A stretch of DNA of 64,000 bases from Promicromonospora sp042731755 (GCF_042731755.1 NZ_JBHWLR010000004.1:396224-460223); one strand, 5' to 3'; shown: positions 54,825 to 63,976, numbered from the stretch's first letter. Translations and numbers: made by a program. The notes: generated by a model not told the origin, from the letters alone.

Positions 54825-54948
54825 CGACGCACCGGCCCGGGTCCGTCGAGTCTCGACCTCGACCTGAACCCGAGCCTTGGCCAAACCCTGAACCTCAACC
54901 TGAGGCTTAGTTGCGGGGCTTCAGGGTCGCGCCAGGGCGGCCGTAAGG

Positions 54949-55005
54949 CAACGAGGTGTGTTGCTCAGTGTGGGACTTGTCCACGCTGAGCAACACACCT
55001 CGTTG
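54949..55005. terminator. Long inverted repeat between kup and copB
   Basis: 25-bp arms (54949-54973, 54981-55005) with one G-U wobble and a 7-nt loop; left arm CAACGAGGTGTGTTGCTCAG. It lies 124 bp after kup and 43 bp before the copB promoter, insulating the two. The 54840-54915 stretch before it has short direct repeats of CTCGACCTGAACC-like sequence and no gene. Confidence 0.7.
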
Positions 55006-55048
55006 TCGTGGGCGCTCCTGGATCCTCGGCTGCCCGGAGGCCGGACGC

Positions 55049-55077
55049 TTGACGTCGATACCCCCTAGGGGTATACA
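55049..55077 (+). promoter_or_regulatory. copB promoter with CsoR-type box
   Basis: -35 TTGACG (55049-55054), 17-nt spacer, -10 TATACA (55072-55077). GATACCCCCTAGGGGTATAC (55057-55076) occupies the spacer and the -10. Same box form as in front of copZ, so both copper ATPases appear to share one Cu(I)-responsive repressor. Confidence 0.82.
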
Positions 55078-55129
55078 TGAGGTGTTGCTGCCCCACCGGG
55101 CATGCTCTGCTCAACCCAGGAGCCGATCC

Positions 55130-57343
55130 ATGAACGAGCCACACCAGCACCCCACCGTGCAGCCTGTCGCACCCGGCCCCGCCGTGCCCGACGAGCATGC
55201 GCACCACGAGCACATGTCGCACGAGGAGCACACGGCGCACGGAAGTACCCCCACCCGCGAGCATGCAGGCCACGACACCGACCACACGGGACATGACGAG
55301 CACGCCGGTCACGACGCCCACGCCGGTCACGACACCCACGCCGGCCACATGGGTCACGCCGGGCACGGCGACCACGTCGGCCAGTTCCGGCGGCTGTTCT
55401 GGATCATGCTCCTCCTGGCGGTGCCGGTCGTCGCGTTCTCCGGCATGTTCGCGATGATCCTGGGCTACGAGCTGCCCGACGCCGCCTGGGCCACCGCGAT
55501 CCCGCCGGTGCTCGGCACCGTCATGTACGTCTGGGGCGGCTCGCCGTTCCTCACCGGCGCCGTCTCCGAGCTGCGCTCCCGCAAGCCCGGGATGATGCTG
55601 CTGATCGGCCTGGCCATCACGGTCGCGTTCGTCGCGTCGCTGGGCGCCAGCCTCGGGCTGCTCGACCACCAGCTCGACTTCTGGTGGGAGCTCGCGCTCC
55701 TGATCGTGATCATGCTGCTGGGCCACTGGATCGAGATGCGCTCGCTCGCGCAGACGACGTCGGCCCTGGACTCGCTCGCGGCCCTGCTGCCGGACGAGGC
55801 CGAACGGGTCGACGGCGACCAGGTCGTCAAGGTCGCGCCGGCCGACCTCGTGGTCGGCGACGTCGTCGTGGTGCGGCCGGGCGGGAGCGTCCCCGCCGAC
55901 GGGCGCGTCGTCGACGGCCGGGCGGAGATGGACGAGTCCATGGTGACGGGGGAGTCGCGCACCGTCCCGCGCGGCCCCGGCGAGCCCGTGACCGCCGGAA
56001 CGGTCGCGACCGACTCCGGCCTGCGCGTCGAGGTCACCGCCACCGGCGACGACACCGCCCTGGCCGGCATCCAGCGGCTGGTGGCCGAGGCCCAGGCCTC
56101 GTCCTCGCGCGCGCAGCGCCTCGCCGACACCGCCGCGGGCTGGCTGTTCTGGTTCGCGCTGGGCGCGGCGGCTCTGACCGCCGTCGTCTGGTCGCTCGCC
56201 GGGCTGCCCGACGACGCCGTGATCCGCACCGTGACCGTGCTCGTCATCGCCTGCCCCCACGCCCTGGGCCTCGCGATCCCGCTCGTCGTCTCGATCGCCA
56301 CGGAGCGCGCCGCCCGCGGGGGCGTGCTGATCAAGGACCGCCTGGCGCTGGAGAGCATGCGCACCGTCGACACCGTGCTGTTCGACAAGACCGGCACCCT
56401 GACCAAGGGCGAGCCCACGGTCGCCGACGTGCAGCTCGACGTACAGCCCTCCGGCGAGCCCGGTCTCGACGCCGACACGCTGCTGGCGCTCGCGGCCGCC
56501 GCCGAGTCGGACAGCGAGCACCCGCTGGCCCGGGCGATCGTGCGGGCGGCGCAGGAGCGGGGCCTCACGGTCCCGCGTGCCACCGGGTTTGCCTCGTCGC
56601 CCGCCGTGGGCGTGACGGCCACCGTCGACGAGCACGAGGTCCGCGTCGGCGGGCCGCGCCTGCTGGAGGAGAACCGGCAGGACGAGCTCGCGGTGGCAGA
56701 GACCTGGCGCAAGGACGGCGCGATCATCCTGCACGTGCTGCGCGACGGCGCGGTGGTCGGCGCGATCAAGCTCGCCGACGAGGTGCGGGCCGAGTCCGCG
56801 GACGCCGTCCGCGCGCTGCACGACCGGGGCGTCCAGGTGGTCATGATCACGGGCGACGCCGAGGCCGTGGCCCGGTCCGTCGCGGACCAGCTCGGCGTCG
56901 ACCGGTTCTTCGCCGGCATCCGGCCGGAGGACAAGTCCGCCAAGGTCGCGCAGCTCCAGGCCGAGGGCCGCAAGGTCGCGATGGTCGGCGACGGCGTGAA
57001 CGACGCCCCGGCGCTCGCCCAGGCCGACGTCGGCATCGCGATCGGGGCCGGCACCGACGTGGCGATCGCCTCCGCGGGCGTCATCCTCGCCAGCGACGAC
57101 CCCCGGTCCGTGCTGTCCGTGATCGAGCTGTCGCGGGCCAGCTACCGCAAGATGAAGCAGAACCTGTGGTGGGCGGCCGGGTACAACCTGATCTCGGTGC
57201 CGCTGGCCGCGGGCGTGCTGGCGCCGATCGGCTTCGTGATGCCGATGTCGGCGGGCGCCGTCCTGATGTCGCTGTCGACCGTGGTCGTGGCGCTCAACGC
57301 CCAGCTCCTGCGCCGCCTCGACCTGCGCCCAGGCCGGCAGTAG
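55130..57343 (+). CDS. copB: CopB-type copper P1B-ATPase with His-rich N-terminus
   Basis: 737 aa. The first 85 residues hold a metal-binding tail rich in His (HEHMSHEEHTAHGS, repeated GHDxHAGHD), replacing the CxxC HMA domain. Eight membrane segments follow, with the CPH ion-path motif at Cys375-Pro-His377 (IACPHALGLAIPLVVSIATE), phosphorylation Asp419 (DKTGTLTKG), SDSEHPLARAI and GDGVNDAPALAQADVG. CPH plus His-rich tail defines the CopB (P1B-3) class, linked to Cu export. AGGAG lies 9 bp before the ATG. A longer upstream frame crosses the promoter and hairpin and is rejected. Confidence 0.94.
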   Translation: MNEPHQHPTVQPVAPGPAVPDEHAHHEHMSHEEHTAHGSTPTREHAGHDTDHTGHDEHAGHDAHAGHDTHAGHMGHAGHGDHVGQFRRLFWIMLLLAVPVVAFSGMFAMILGYELPDAAWATAIPPVLGTVMYVWGGSPFLTGAVSELRSRKPGMMLLIGLAITVAFVASLGASLGLLDHQLDFWWELALLIVIMLLGHWIEMRSLAQTTSALDSLAALLPDEAERVDGDQVVKVAPADLVVGDVVVVRPGGSVPADGRVVDGRAEMDESMVTGESRTVPRGPGEPVTAGTVATDSGLRVEVTATGDDTALAGIQRLVAEAQASSSRAQRLADTAAGWLFWFALGAAALTAVVWSLAGLPDDAVIRTVTVLVIACPHALGLAIPLVVSIATERAARGGVLIKDRLALESMRTVDTVLFDKTGTLTKGEPTVADVQLDVQPSGEPGLDADTLLALAAAAESDSEHPLARAIVRAAQERGLTVPRATGFASSPAVGVTATVDEHEVRVGGPRLLEENRQDELAVAETWRKDGAIILHVLRDGAVVGAIKLADEVRAESADAVRALHDRGVQVVMITGDAEAVARSVADQLGVDRFFAGIRPEDKSAKVAQLQAEGRKVAMVGDGVNDAPALAQADVGIAIGAGTDVAIASAGVILASDDPRSVLSVIELSRASYRKMKQNLWWAAGYNLISVPLAAGVLAPIGFVMPMSAGAVLMSLSTVVVALNAQLLRRLDLRPGRQ

Positions 57344-57370
57344 CAAGGGCAGGACGTGCGAGAACGCCTG

Positions 57371-57419
57371 TTGACCTGGTCCGGTGCGCCGCCTAGCCTT
57401 CTGGGCGGCGCACCGGACC
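57371..57419 (+). promoter_or_regulatory. GH97 promoter embedded in a perfect 16-bp inverted repeat
   Basis: Arms 57378-57393 and 57404-57419 (GGTCCGGTGCGCCGCC and its complement) enclose TAGCCTTCTG. TTGACC (57371-57376) and TAGCCT (57394-57399) form a -35/-10 pair with a 17-nt spacer, the spacer being the left arm. It may be an operator for the GH97 gene starting at 57438, or a terminator for copB ending at 57343, or both. Confidence 0.6.
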
Positions 57420-57437
57420 GAAGTCAAGGGAGACCTC

Positions 57438-60182
57438 GTGAAGCTCGTACCAGCGTTCCGTCCTGCTCTCCATCTGGTGACAGCGGTGTCAGCCGTCGCC
57501 CTCGTCGCGAGCGGCCTGGTGGTCGCGGGCAGCGCGAGCGCGGCTCCGGCAGGCGGCACCGGCCCGGACCCGGCGGGCGGGACGGCGTCGAGCTGGCGGG
57601 TGGAGGGTCCGCGGGGCTCGCACCTGGACGGGCTGCTGCACCTGGACGCCGCCGGGCAGGTGGCGCTCGACGTGCTCGCCGACGGCGACACGGTGCTCTC
57701 TGCCACGCGCCTGGGCCTGCGGGGCAGCGACGGCGACCTGACCACCGGGCTGACATTCGCCGGCCGGCAGGACCGCACCGTCTCCGACACCTATTCGATG
57801 AGCACCGGCAAGCGCGAGCGCCGCAGCTACACCCACCGCGAGTCCGTGTTCACGTTCGCCGACCCGGCCGGCGCGCGGCTGCGGATCGCGGTCCGCGTGT
57901 CCGACGACGGCGTCGCCTACCGCTACCTGCTGGACGGCCCGGGCGAGCACCGGGTCGACGACGAGTCGGGCGCGTGGGAGCCGGCCGCGGACGGCCCGGC
58001 GTGGATGCAGCGCTCGTACGCCGTCAACTACGAGGCGGAGTGGAGCACGACGACCGCCGCGGCGGGCAACGGCTCCGGCAGCGTCGGGTACCCGGTGCTG
58101 TTCGGGCAGGGCGACCGGTACGTGCTGGTCACGGAGGCCGACCTGCACGGCGACTACTCGGGCTCGCACCTGACGCACGAGGCCGGCTCGCTGAGCTACG
58201 GAATCGACCTCTTCGAGGGCCGCCCCGTCACCACGACGGGCGACCTGTCCACCCCGTGGCGGGTCGCGATCGTCGGCGACCTGGCCGGCGTCGTCGGCTC
58301 CACGCTGGTGGACGACCTCGCCACGCCCGCCGCCCTGGACCCGGGTGCTGACTGGATCAGGCCTGGCCGGTCGAGCTGGAGCTGGCTGACCGACGGGAGC
58401 AGCCCGCGCGACGAGGCGCGCCAGCGGGACTTCGTCGACCTGTCCGCGCGCAACGGCTGGGAGTACGTGCTGCTCGACGAGGGCTGGGACGCGAGCTGGG
58501 TGCCGCGCACGGTCCGCTACGCGCACACCCGCGGCGTCGACGTGATCGTCTGGTTCCACAGCCGCGACCTGCGCACCCAGGAGCAGCGCGACGAGTGGCT
58601 GCCGCGCCTGAGGTCGTGGGGCGTGAGCGGCATCAAGGTGGACTTCATGGACTCCGACTCGCAGGAGATCCACCAGTGGTACGACGACGTCGCGCGCGAC
58701 ACCGCCCGGTACGAGCTGATGGTCAACTTCCACGGCGCCGCCCTGCCCACCGGGATGCAGCGGACCTGGCCGCACATCATGAGCTACGAGGCCGTGCGCG
58801 GCATGGAGAACGGGATCAGCCCCGAGCGCAGCCTCATCGTGCCGTTCACGCGCAACGTGCTCGGGTCGATGGACTTCACGCCCGTGGTCTTCTCCCGCGA
58901 CAACGCCAGGACGTCCAAGGCGCAGCAGGCCGCGATGGCGGTCGTCTACGAGTCGGGCTGGCAGCACATCTCGGACAAGCCCGAGGGGTACGACGACGAG
59001 CCGAACGCGCTGCCGTTCCTGCGGAACCTCCCCACGACCTGGGACGAGGTGCGGCTGCTCAGCGGCACGCCCGGGAAGGACGCGGTGCTCGCGCGCCGCT
59101 CCGGGGACCGCTGGTTCGTGGGCGGCATGCGGGCGGGCTCGGGCGAGCCGCTGCGGCTCCCGCTGGCGGGTCTCGCGCACGGGTCCAAGGTGGTCGTCGA
59201 CCTGCTGACGGACGACGGCGCGAACGGGTCGGCCACCGTGCACTCGACGGTGCGCACGACGGCCGCGGACACGCTGCGGGTCCCGACGGCGGACAACGGG
59301 GGCTTCGTGGCCGTCGTGTGCGCGGCGACCGGGGACCGGGAGTCGTGCCTGGAGCCGCTGGAGGCCCGGCCGGACGCCACGATCACGGTCGACCCGGAGC
59401 AGGCCGACGTCGAGCCCGGCAGCACCGTGACGGTGACGGCCGCGTTCACGGTGGCGGACCGCGCCGTCACGCGCGTGCGGCTGATGCCCGACCTGCCCGA
59501 GGGCTGGACCGCCGACCAGGGCACCCGCACCGTGGCGCGGCTCGCCGCCGGGCAGACCGCGCGCTTCACGTGGCAGGTCCGGGTGCCCGCCGACGGCGCG
59601 ACGGGCACGTTCGAGGTGCCGGTCGACGTCGACTACCGGGCCGCAGGCGCGCCCGGTGGTGGTGGCGACCACGTCGCCGCAAGCCAGGCCACGCTGTGGG
59701 TCACGCCGCCCGCCCCGACCGGGAACCCCTACGTCTCCGACCTCGACTGGACCGAGCAGAGCAACGGCTACGGCCCGGTCGAGCGCGACCGCTCCAACGG
59801 CGAGGCCGCGGGCGGCGACGGAGCGCCGCTGCGGATCGCGGGCACCAACTACGCCAAGGGCATCGGCATGCACGCGACCGGCTCGGTGACCGCCTGGCTC
59901 GGCGGCGCCTGCACGGCGTTCACGGCCGTCGTCGGGATCGACGACGAGGTGCTCGACAAGCCCGGCGACACCGGCGTCGGCTCCGTGCGGTTCGCCGTCT
60001 ACGGCGACGGCGTGCTGCTCGCCGAGACCCCGGTCCTGTCCAACGACGACGGCGGCGTGCCGCTCGACGTCGACGTCACCGGCGTGCGCCGCCTGCGGCT
60101 GGTCGCCGACGAGGGGCCGGACGGCAAGAACTTCGACCACGCCGACTGGGCCGACGCCCGCGTGACCTGCGGGCAGGGCTGA
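57438..60182 (+). CDS. Secreted GH97 glycoside hydrolase (alpha-galactosidase-like) with NEW3 and NPCBM domains
   Basis: 914 aa. Signal peptide about 1-36 (hydrophobic core then ASAAPAGG). GH97 N-terminal beta domain about 50-300, catalytic barrel about 300-560, C-terminal GH97 strand domain to about 640. GVSGIKVDFMDSD gives a candidate nucleophile Asp402 and SYEAVRGMENG a candidate acid/base Glu451, the arrangement of retaining GH97 alpha-galactosidases rather than inverting SusB glucosidases. A NEW3 domain (about 650-735) and an NPCBM carbohydrate-binding domain (about 750-912, NYAKGIGMHATGSV) follow. AAGGGAGACC precedes the GTG. Would act on galactosides outside the cell. Confidence 0.93.
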   Translation: MKLVPAFRPALHLVTAVSAVALVASGLVVAGSASAAPAGGTGPDPAGGTASSWRVEGPRGSHLDGLLHLDAAGQVALDVLADGDTVLSATRLGLRGSDGDLTTGLTFAGRQDRTVSDTYSMSTGKRERRSYTHRESVFTFADPAGARLRIAVRVSDDGVAYRYLLDGPGEHRVDDESGAWEPAADGPAWMQRSYAVNYEAEWSTTTAAAGNGSGSVGYPVLFGQGDRYVLVTEADLHGDYSGSHLTHEAGSLSYGIDLFEGRPVTTTGDLSTPWRVAIVGDLAGVVGSTLVDDLATPAALDPGADWIRPGRSSWSWLTDGSSPRDEARQRDFVDLSARNGWEYVLLDEGWDASWVPRTVRYAHTRGVDVIVWFHSRDLRTQEQRDEWLPRLRSWGVSGIKVDFMDSDSQEIHQWYDDVARDTARYELMVNFHGAALPTGMQRTWPHIMSYEAVRGMENGISPERSLIVPFTRNVLGSMDFTPVVFSRDNARTSKAQQAAMAVVYESGWQHISDKPEGYDDEPNALPFLRNLPTTWDEVRLLSGTPGKDAVLARRSGDRWFVGGMRAGSGEPLRLPLAGLAHGSKVVVDLLTDDGANGSATVHSTVRTTAADTLRVPTADNGGFVAVVCAATGDRESCLEPLEARPDATITVDPEQADVEPGSTVTVTAAFTVADRAVTRVRLMPDLPEGWTADQGTRTVARLAAGQTARFTWQVRVPADGATGTFEVPVDVDYRAAGAPGGGGDHVAASQATLWVTPPAPTGNPYVSDLDWTEQSNGYGPVERDRSNGEAAGGDGAPLRIAGTNYAKGIGMHATGSVTAWLGGACTAFTAVVGIDDEVLDKPGDTGVGSVRFAVYGDGVLLAETPVLSNDDGGVPLDVDVTGVRRLRLVADEGPDGKNFDHADWADARVTCGQG

Positions 60183-60199
60183 CGTTCAGCGAGTGTTCA

Positions 60200-60235
60200 G
60201 CCGGCCGCCGTGTGCGCTTCGCCCCGGCGGCCGGC
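60200..60235 (+). terminator. Hairpin after GH97
   Basis: GCCGGCCGCC / GGCGGCCGGC, perfect 10-bp arms with a 16-nt loop, 17 bp past the GH97 stop and 21 bp before the next start. Weak terminator or leader hairpin. Confidence 0.4.
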
Positions 60236-60256
60236 ACCACCACCAGAGTCGGGCCC

Positions 60257-61747
60257 ATGAACTCACGCATCCGTACCCGCGTCGGGGCCGTCGTCACCAC
60301 GGCCGCGCTGCTGCTGTCCGGGGCCACCGCCTCGGTGCTCGGCGCCGGCGCCCAGCACGCCGGGACCCAGCACATCGGTACCGGGGACGCCCTGGCGTCG
60401 TCGGCCGCCCCCGCCGCGTTCGGCGGCCCGGGCCACGGCGGCGGCACCCCCGCCGAGCGCGCCTACCGCGACCTGCTGGACCACGGCCCGAACGCGAAGA
60501 TCCTCACCGCGGCCCATCGTGCGCAGTGGCGCGCGGCCCCCGAGAACAGCGCCCCCGCGATCCTGGCCGCGTTCGCGGACGGCGCGGAGATCGTCGAGCT
60601 CGACGTCCAGCTCACCGCCGACGGCGTCCCCGTGCTCATGCACGACACGACCGTGGACCGCACCACGAACGGGACCGGCCGCGTGGACAGCCTGACGCTG
60701 GAGCAGATCGAGGGGCTCCGGCTGCGCGCGGGCCTCGGCGGCGCGCAGGCCGCGCTGACCGACGAGCGGATCCCCACGCTGGAGCAGGCGATGCTCCTGG
60801 CGAAGGACCGCGGCCTGGTCAACCTCGACAAGGGCTGGCCGTTCCGCGAGGAGATCTGGGCGGTGCTCGCCGAGACCGGCACGGTCCGCAACGGCCTGTA
60901 CAAGTCGGACGCGCCCGTCGAGCAGGTCCAGGAGTTCCGGGCCACGCACCGCGGCGCCGTCTACATGCACATGGTCACCGACGCGAACGTGGCGGACGTC
61001 GAGAAGTTCGGCGCCGACCAGCCCGTGGCCTACGAGGTCAACTTCGACAGCGCGGCCGACGTCGTCGCGCGCCGTCCGTTCCTCGACAAGGTCGCGAGCG
61101 GGAGCCGCGTCTGGAGCAACACGATGTGGAACGGCCTGTCTGAGCGGATGACCGACGAGGCCTCGCTCATCGACCCGCTGCGCGGCTGGCAGGCCCTGGT
61201 GGACGGGTACCACACGACGATCTTCCAGACGGACGACGTCGAGAAGCTGGAGAGCTGGCTGCGCACCGGCGAGGGCGACCCGCTGCCGCGCGGCGCCGTC
61301 CGCGTCCAGGCCGAGGACTTTCTGCCCGGCGAGGGCGTCGGGTACCACGACCTGGAGCCCGCCAACCGGAGCAACCTGCAGATGCGCCCGGGCGAGGGCG
61401 TGGACATCCAGGACCTCGACGGCGCCGTCAGCCTCGGCTGGATGCGCGGCGGCGAGTGGCTCACCTACTCCGTCGAGGTGCCGAGGACCGGTACCTACGA
61501 GGTCGCGGTGCGCGCGTCGTCGCCGTACTCGCCCGCCGGCACGTACACCGTGGCGTTCGACGACGACGCGCCGAGCGCCCGCGTCGACGTCCGGAACACG
61601 ACCAGCCACGCCAAGCAGGTGCTCCAGCCCAGCGGCGTCACGCAGCGCCTCACGAAGGGCACGCACACGCTGCGCATCGCCCTGCCCGAGGATGCCTACC
61701 AGAACTGGAACCTGGACCGCATCGAGCTCACCCCGGCCGGCCGCTGA
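60257..61747 (+). CDS. Secreted glycerophosphodiester phosphodiesterase with C-terminal CBM6-like domain
   Basis: 496 aa. Signal peptide (about 1-32, ALLLSGATASVLGAGA). GDPD domain about 70-340: TAAHRAQWRAAPENS, GAEIVELDVQLTADGVPVLM then HDTTVDRTTNGTG, carrying the His/Glu/Asp/His catalytic set. The His-Arg is followed by AQW instead of the usual Gly, a variant of the family. Residues about 355-496 form a beta-sandwich like CBM6 (VQAEDFLPGEGV, GWMRGGEWLTYSVEVPRTGT, LDRIELTPAG). May release glycerol phosphate from teichoic acids or lipids at polysaccharide surfaces; this is inference. An ATG at 60257 begins the signal peptide. Confidence 0.9.
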   Translation: MNSRIRTRVGAVVTTAALLLSGATASVLGAGAQHAGTQHIGTGDALASSAAPAAFGGPGHGGGTPAERAYRDLLDHGPNAKILTAAHRAQWRAAPENSAPAILAAFADGAEIVELDVQLTADGVPVLMHDTTVDRTTNGTGRVDSLTLEQIEGLRLRAGLGGAQAALTDERIPTLEQAMLLAKDRGLVNLDKGWPFREEIWAVLAETGTVRNGLYKSDAPVEQVQEFRATHRGAVYMHMVTDANVADVEKFGADQPVAYEVNFDSAADVVARRPFLDKVASGSRVWSNTMWNGLSERMTDEASLIDPLRGWQALVDGYHTTIFQTDDVEKLESWLRTGEGDPLPRGAVRVQAEDFLPGEGVGYHDLEPANRSNLQMRPGEGVDIQDLDGAVSLGWMRGGEWLTYSVEVPRTGTYEVAVRASSPYSPAGTYTVAFDDDAPSARVDVRNTTSHAKQVLQPSGVTQRLTKGTHTLRIALPEDAYQNWNLDRIELTPAGR

Positions 61748-61762
61748 CCACTACCCCCGCCC

Positions 61763-61806
61763 GTGTCAGACGTGCAGGTCCCTCGGGGGACCTGCACGTC
61801 TGACAC
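61763..61806. repeat. Hairpin family A, copy 2
   Basis: Perfect 20-bp stem (61763-61782, 61787-61806) closed by a TCGG loop; left arm GTGTCAGACGTGCAGGTCCC. Near-identical to 3295-3340, 58 kb away; the A/G change occurs with its pairing partner, so pairing is kept. It lies 16 bp after the phosphodiesterase stop. Confidence 0.85.
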
Positions 61807-61871
61807 ATGCGGGTGCCTCGATTGCATAGGCTTCGGGACATGACGACACATCGACCGGAGCGGGGTGCGCC

Positions 61872-62834
61872 GTGGGTGGCCTGATGGGACTGCTGGACGA
61901 CATCGCCGCGCTGGCCAAGCTCGCGGCGGCGTCCATCGACGACGTCGGCGCAGCCACGGGCCGTGCGACCGCCAAGGCGGCGGGTGTCGTCGTGGACGAC
62001 ACCGCCGTGACCCCGCAGTACCTGCGCAGCGTCGCCGCGCAGCGCGAGCTCCCGATCGTGAAGAAGATCGCGATCGGCTCGATCCGTAACAAGCTGATCT
62101 TCATCCTCCCGGCCGCGCTGCTGCTCAGCCAGTTCCTGCCGTGGCTGCTGCCGATCGTGCTGATGATCGGCGGCACGTACCTCGCGTACGAGGGCGCGGA
62201 GAAGATCTGGCACAAGATCTCCGGCCACAGCAAGGAGACGGTGCTCGCCGCCGAGGTCAGCCCGGAGGCCGAGAAGAAGCTGGTCGCCGGCGCCATCCGC
62301 ACCGACCTGATCCTGTCGGCCGAGATCATGGTGATCGCGCTCGACGAGGTGGCCGACGAGACATTCTGGTCCCGGCTCCTCATCCTCGTCGTGGTCGCGT
62401 TCGTCATCACGATCATCGTCTACGGCATCGTCGCGGCCATCGTGAAGATGGACGACGTCGGGCTGCGGCTCGCCGAGCGCGAGTCCCGGTTCTCCCAGAC
62501 GCTGGGCCGCGGCCTGGTCAAGGCGATGCCGCGCGTGCTCGCCGTCATCTCCGTGGTCGGCACCATCGCGATGCTCTGGGTGGGCGGGCACATCCTGCTC
62601 GTCAACCTCGGCGCGGACGGCACGGGCTGGATCCCCGGGCCCTACGAGTGGGTGCACCACCTCGAGGTGGTCATCCACGACGGCGCCGGTGCGCTCGGCG
62701 GTACCCTCGGCTGGCTGTTCAACACCCTCTGCTCGGCCGTGGTCGGCCTCGTGGTCGGCGCCGTCGTGGTGGCCGTGCTGCACCTGCTGCCGTCCCGGAA
62801 GAAGGACGCCGAGGAGGCGCCGGCGGCGCACTGA
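61872..62834 (+). CDS. DUF808 family membrane protein (YedI-like)
   Basis: 320 aa. Family opening GLLDDIAALAKLAAASIDDV, conserved AGVVVDDTAVTPQYL, EGAEKIWHKI and an ETFWSRLLILVVVAF membrane segment; four to five hydrophobic segments in all. DUF808/YedI proteins are widespread inner-membrane proteins of unknown function. The GTG at 61872 is used; an ATG at 61884 (MGLLDD) is an equal choice. No partner gene; bounded by strong hairpins on both sides. Confidence 0.93.
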   Translation: MGGLMGLLDDIAALAKLAAASIDDVGAATGRATAKAAGVVVDDTAVTPQYLRSVAAQRELPIVKKIAIGSIRNKLIFILPAALLLSQFLPWLLPIVLMIGGTYLAYEGAEKIWHKISGHSKETVLAAEVSPEAEKKLVAGAIRTDLILSAEIMVIALDEVADETFWSRLLILVVVAFVITIIVYGIVAAIVKMDDVGLRLAERESRFSQTLGRGLVKAMPRVLAVISVVGTIAMLWVGGHILLVNLGADGTGWIPGPYEWVHHLEVVIHDGAGALGGTLGWLFNTLCSAVVGLVVGAVVVAVLHLLPSRKKDAEEAPAAH

Positions 62835-62865
62835 GCCGCTGGGCGATCCTTGATCCTCACGGACA

Positions 62866-62896
62866 CGGCCCCCGGTGCGATACGCACCGGGGGCCG
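62866..62896. terminator. Bidirectional terminator between DUF808 and GNAT genes
   Basis: CGGCCCCCGGTGCG-ATA-CGCACCGGGGGCCG, perfect 14-bp arms with a 3-nt loop, between two convergent genes. Confidence 0.8.
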
Positions 62897-62922
62897 CCTC
62901 CGTCGGCGCCTGCCGCCTGCGG

Positions 62923-63744
62923 TCAGGCGTTGGCCGGGGTGCGCACGTTCCCGAACTCGTTGCGGCGGCGCAGCACGAACCCGAGGCTCTCGTAGAGCCG
63001 GATCGCGTTCGTGTTGCCCGCCGAGGCGTGCAGCATGGCCCGGGCGCCGCGCTCGCGGACGTGGTGCACGACGTCGAGCACGAGCCGCGTGGCCAGGCCC
63101 TGGCCGCGGAACCGCTCGTCCGTGGCGACGGCGCTGATCTCGGTCCAGCCGGCGGGCCGCAGCCGCTCGCCCGCCATGGCCGCGAGCTCGCCGTCGCGCC
63201 GGATGCCGACGTACCGGCCCATCTCGTAGGTGCGGGGCAGGAACGGGCCGGGCTTCGCGCGGGACACGAGGTCCAGCATCTCGGGGACGTCGGCGGCGCC
63301 CAGGACCACGGCCTCCTCGTCGGGGCGGCCCTGGACGCGGTCCGTCTCGACGAGCTGCACGCCGCCGAACACGTCGCCGCGCACCCAGCCGGCCGGCAGG
63401 GCGACGGACTCGGGCGGGGCGGGGAAGTCGGCGTCGTACCCGACCAGGTCGATGATCGCGGCCCACACGTCCGGGTCGTCCCAGGTGCGGACGGCGGCCC
63501 ACGGCGAGACGTCCACGGGGTAGCGGCGGACGAGGTCGCCGCCCTCGGCGAGGTGGGCGTGCTCCCCGGAGAGCGACGACCAGGCGGCGTTGTCGAGCGC
63601 GGAGTAGTCGGGCGCCGGGCGGTCGGGGGCCGAGGGGGCCGGCGCGGAGACGTCGGGCGCCGAGGGGTCGGGGGCGGTGCCGCCGGGGGCGGCGTCGGTC
63701 AGAAGGCTCACGTCAATGAGCAACTGGTGTCCGGCCGTGGGCAT
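62923..63744 (-). CDS. GNAT-family N-acetyltransferase
   Basis: 273 aa; the acetyltransferase domain is in the C-terminal half. ISAVATDERFRGQGLATRLV contains the acetyl-CoA pyrophosphate loop (RGQGLA), followed by AMLHASAGNTNAIRLYESLGF, the GNAT end motif. EMGRYVGIRRDGELAAMAGER fits the FR47-like subclass. The first 50 residues are an Ala/Pro/Asp low-complexity leader (APDPSAPDVSAPAPSAP) and the start is uncertain; ATG at 63744 is used, while the frame stays open upstream through a repeat array. Acceptor substrate unknown. Confidence 0.88.
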   Translation of the reverse strand: MPTAGHQLLIDVSLLTDAAPGGTAPDPSAPDVSAPAPSAPDRPAPDYSALDNAAWSSLSGEHAHLAEGGDLVRRYPVDVSPWAAVRTWDDPDVWAAIIDLVGYDADFPAPPESVALPAGWVRGDVFGGVQLVETDRVQGRPDEEAVVLGAADVPEMLDLVSRAKPGPFLPRTYEMGRYVGIRRDGELAAMAGERLRPAGWTEISAVATDERFRGQGLATRLVLDVVHHVRERGARAMLHASAGNTNAIRLYESLGFVLRRRNEFGNVRTPANA

Positions 63745-63767
63745 TCCGGCCGGGCGCCGGCCGGGGC

Positions 63768-63900
63768 TGGACGCCGTCTGAGGCTGGACGTCGGCCCTGA
63801 TCCGACGTCGGCCCCCGTCCCGACGTCGGCCCCCGTCCGACGTCGGCACCCGTCTGACGTTCGCTCTGATCCGCCGTCGGCTCTGAGCCGACGTTGGCCC
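63768..63900. repeat. Degenerate tandem array of a 16-17 bp CCGACGTCGGC unit
   Basis: About eight imperfect units with the palindromic core CCGACGTCGGC separated by CCCCG or CTCTGA linkers, just upstream of the GNAT gene. Units vary (GACGCCGTCTG, GACGTTCGCTC, GACGTTGGCCC). Spacing is too short and regular for a CRISPR array. Could be a multi-site operator or a slipped simple repeat. Confidence 0.65.
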
Positions 63901-63910
63901 TCGGCCCTTC

Positions 63911-63976
63911 CCTTTGAGGCCCGGGGTTTTTTTCTTTTGGGGGGGTCCAAGAAGAGAAACCCCGGGCCCCAAAGGG
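63911..63976. repeat. Hairpin family E, copy 2
   Basis: CCTTTGAGGCCCGGGGTTT on the left pairs with AAACCCCGGGCCCCAAAGG on the right around a T/G-rich centre. Same core as 5531-5600. Runs of seven T and seven or more G suggest base-calling uncertainty here. The final 24 bp of the window contain no recognisable gene. Confidence 0.65.

Noticed and set aside
63768..63900. Possible CRISPR array
   Set aside because: Units of 16-17 bp with linkers of a few bases, degenerate, and no cas genes.
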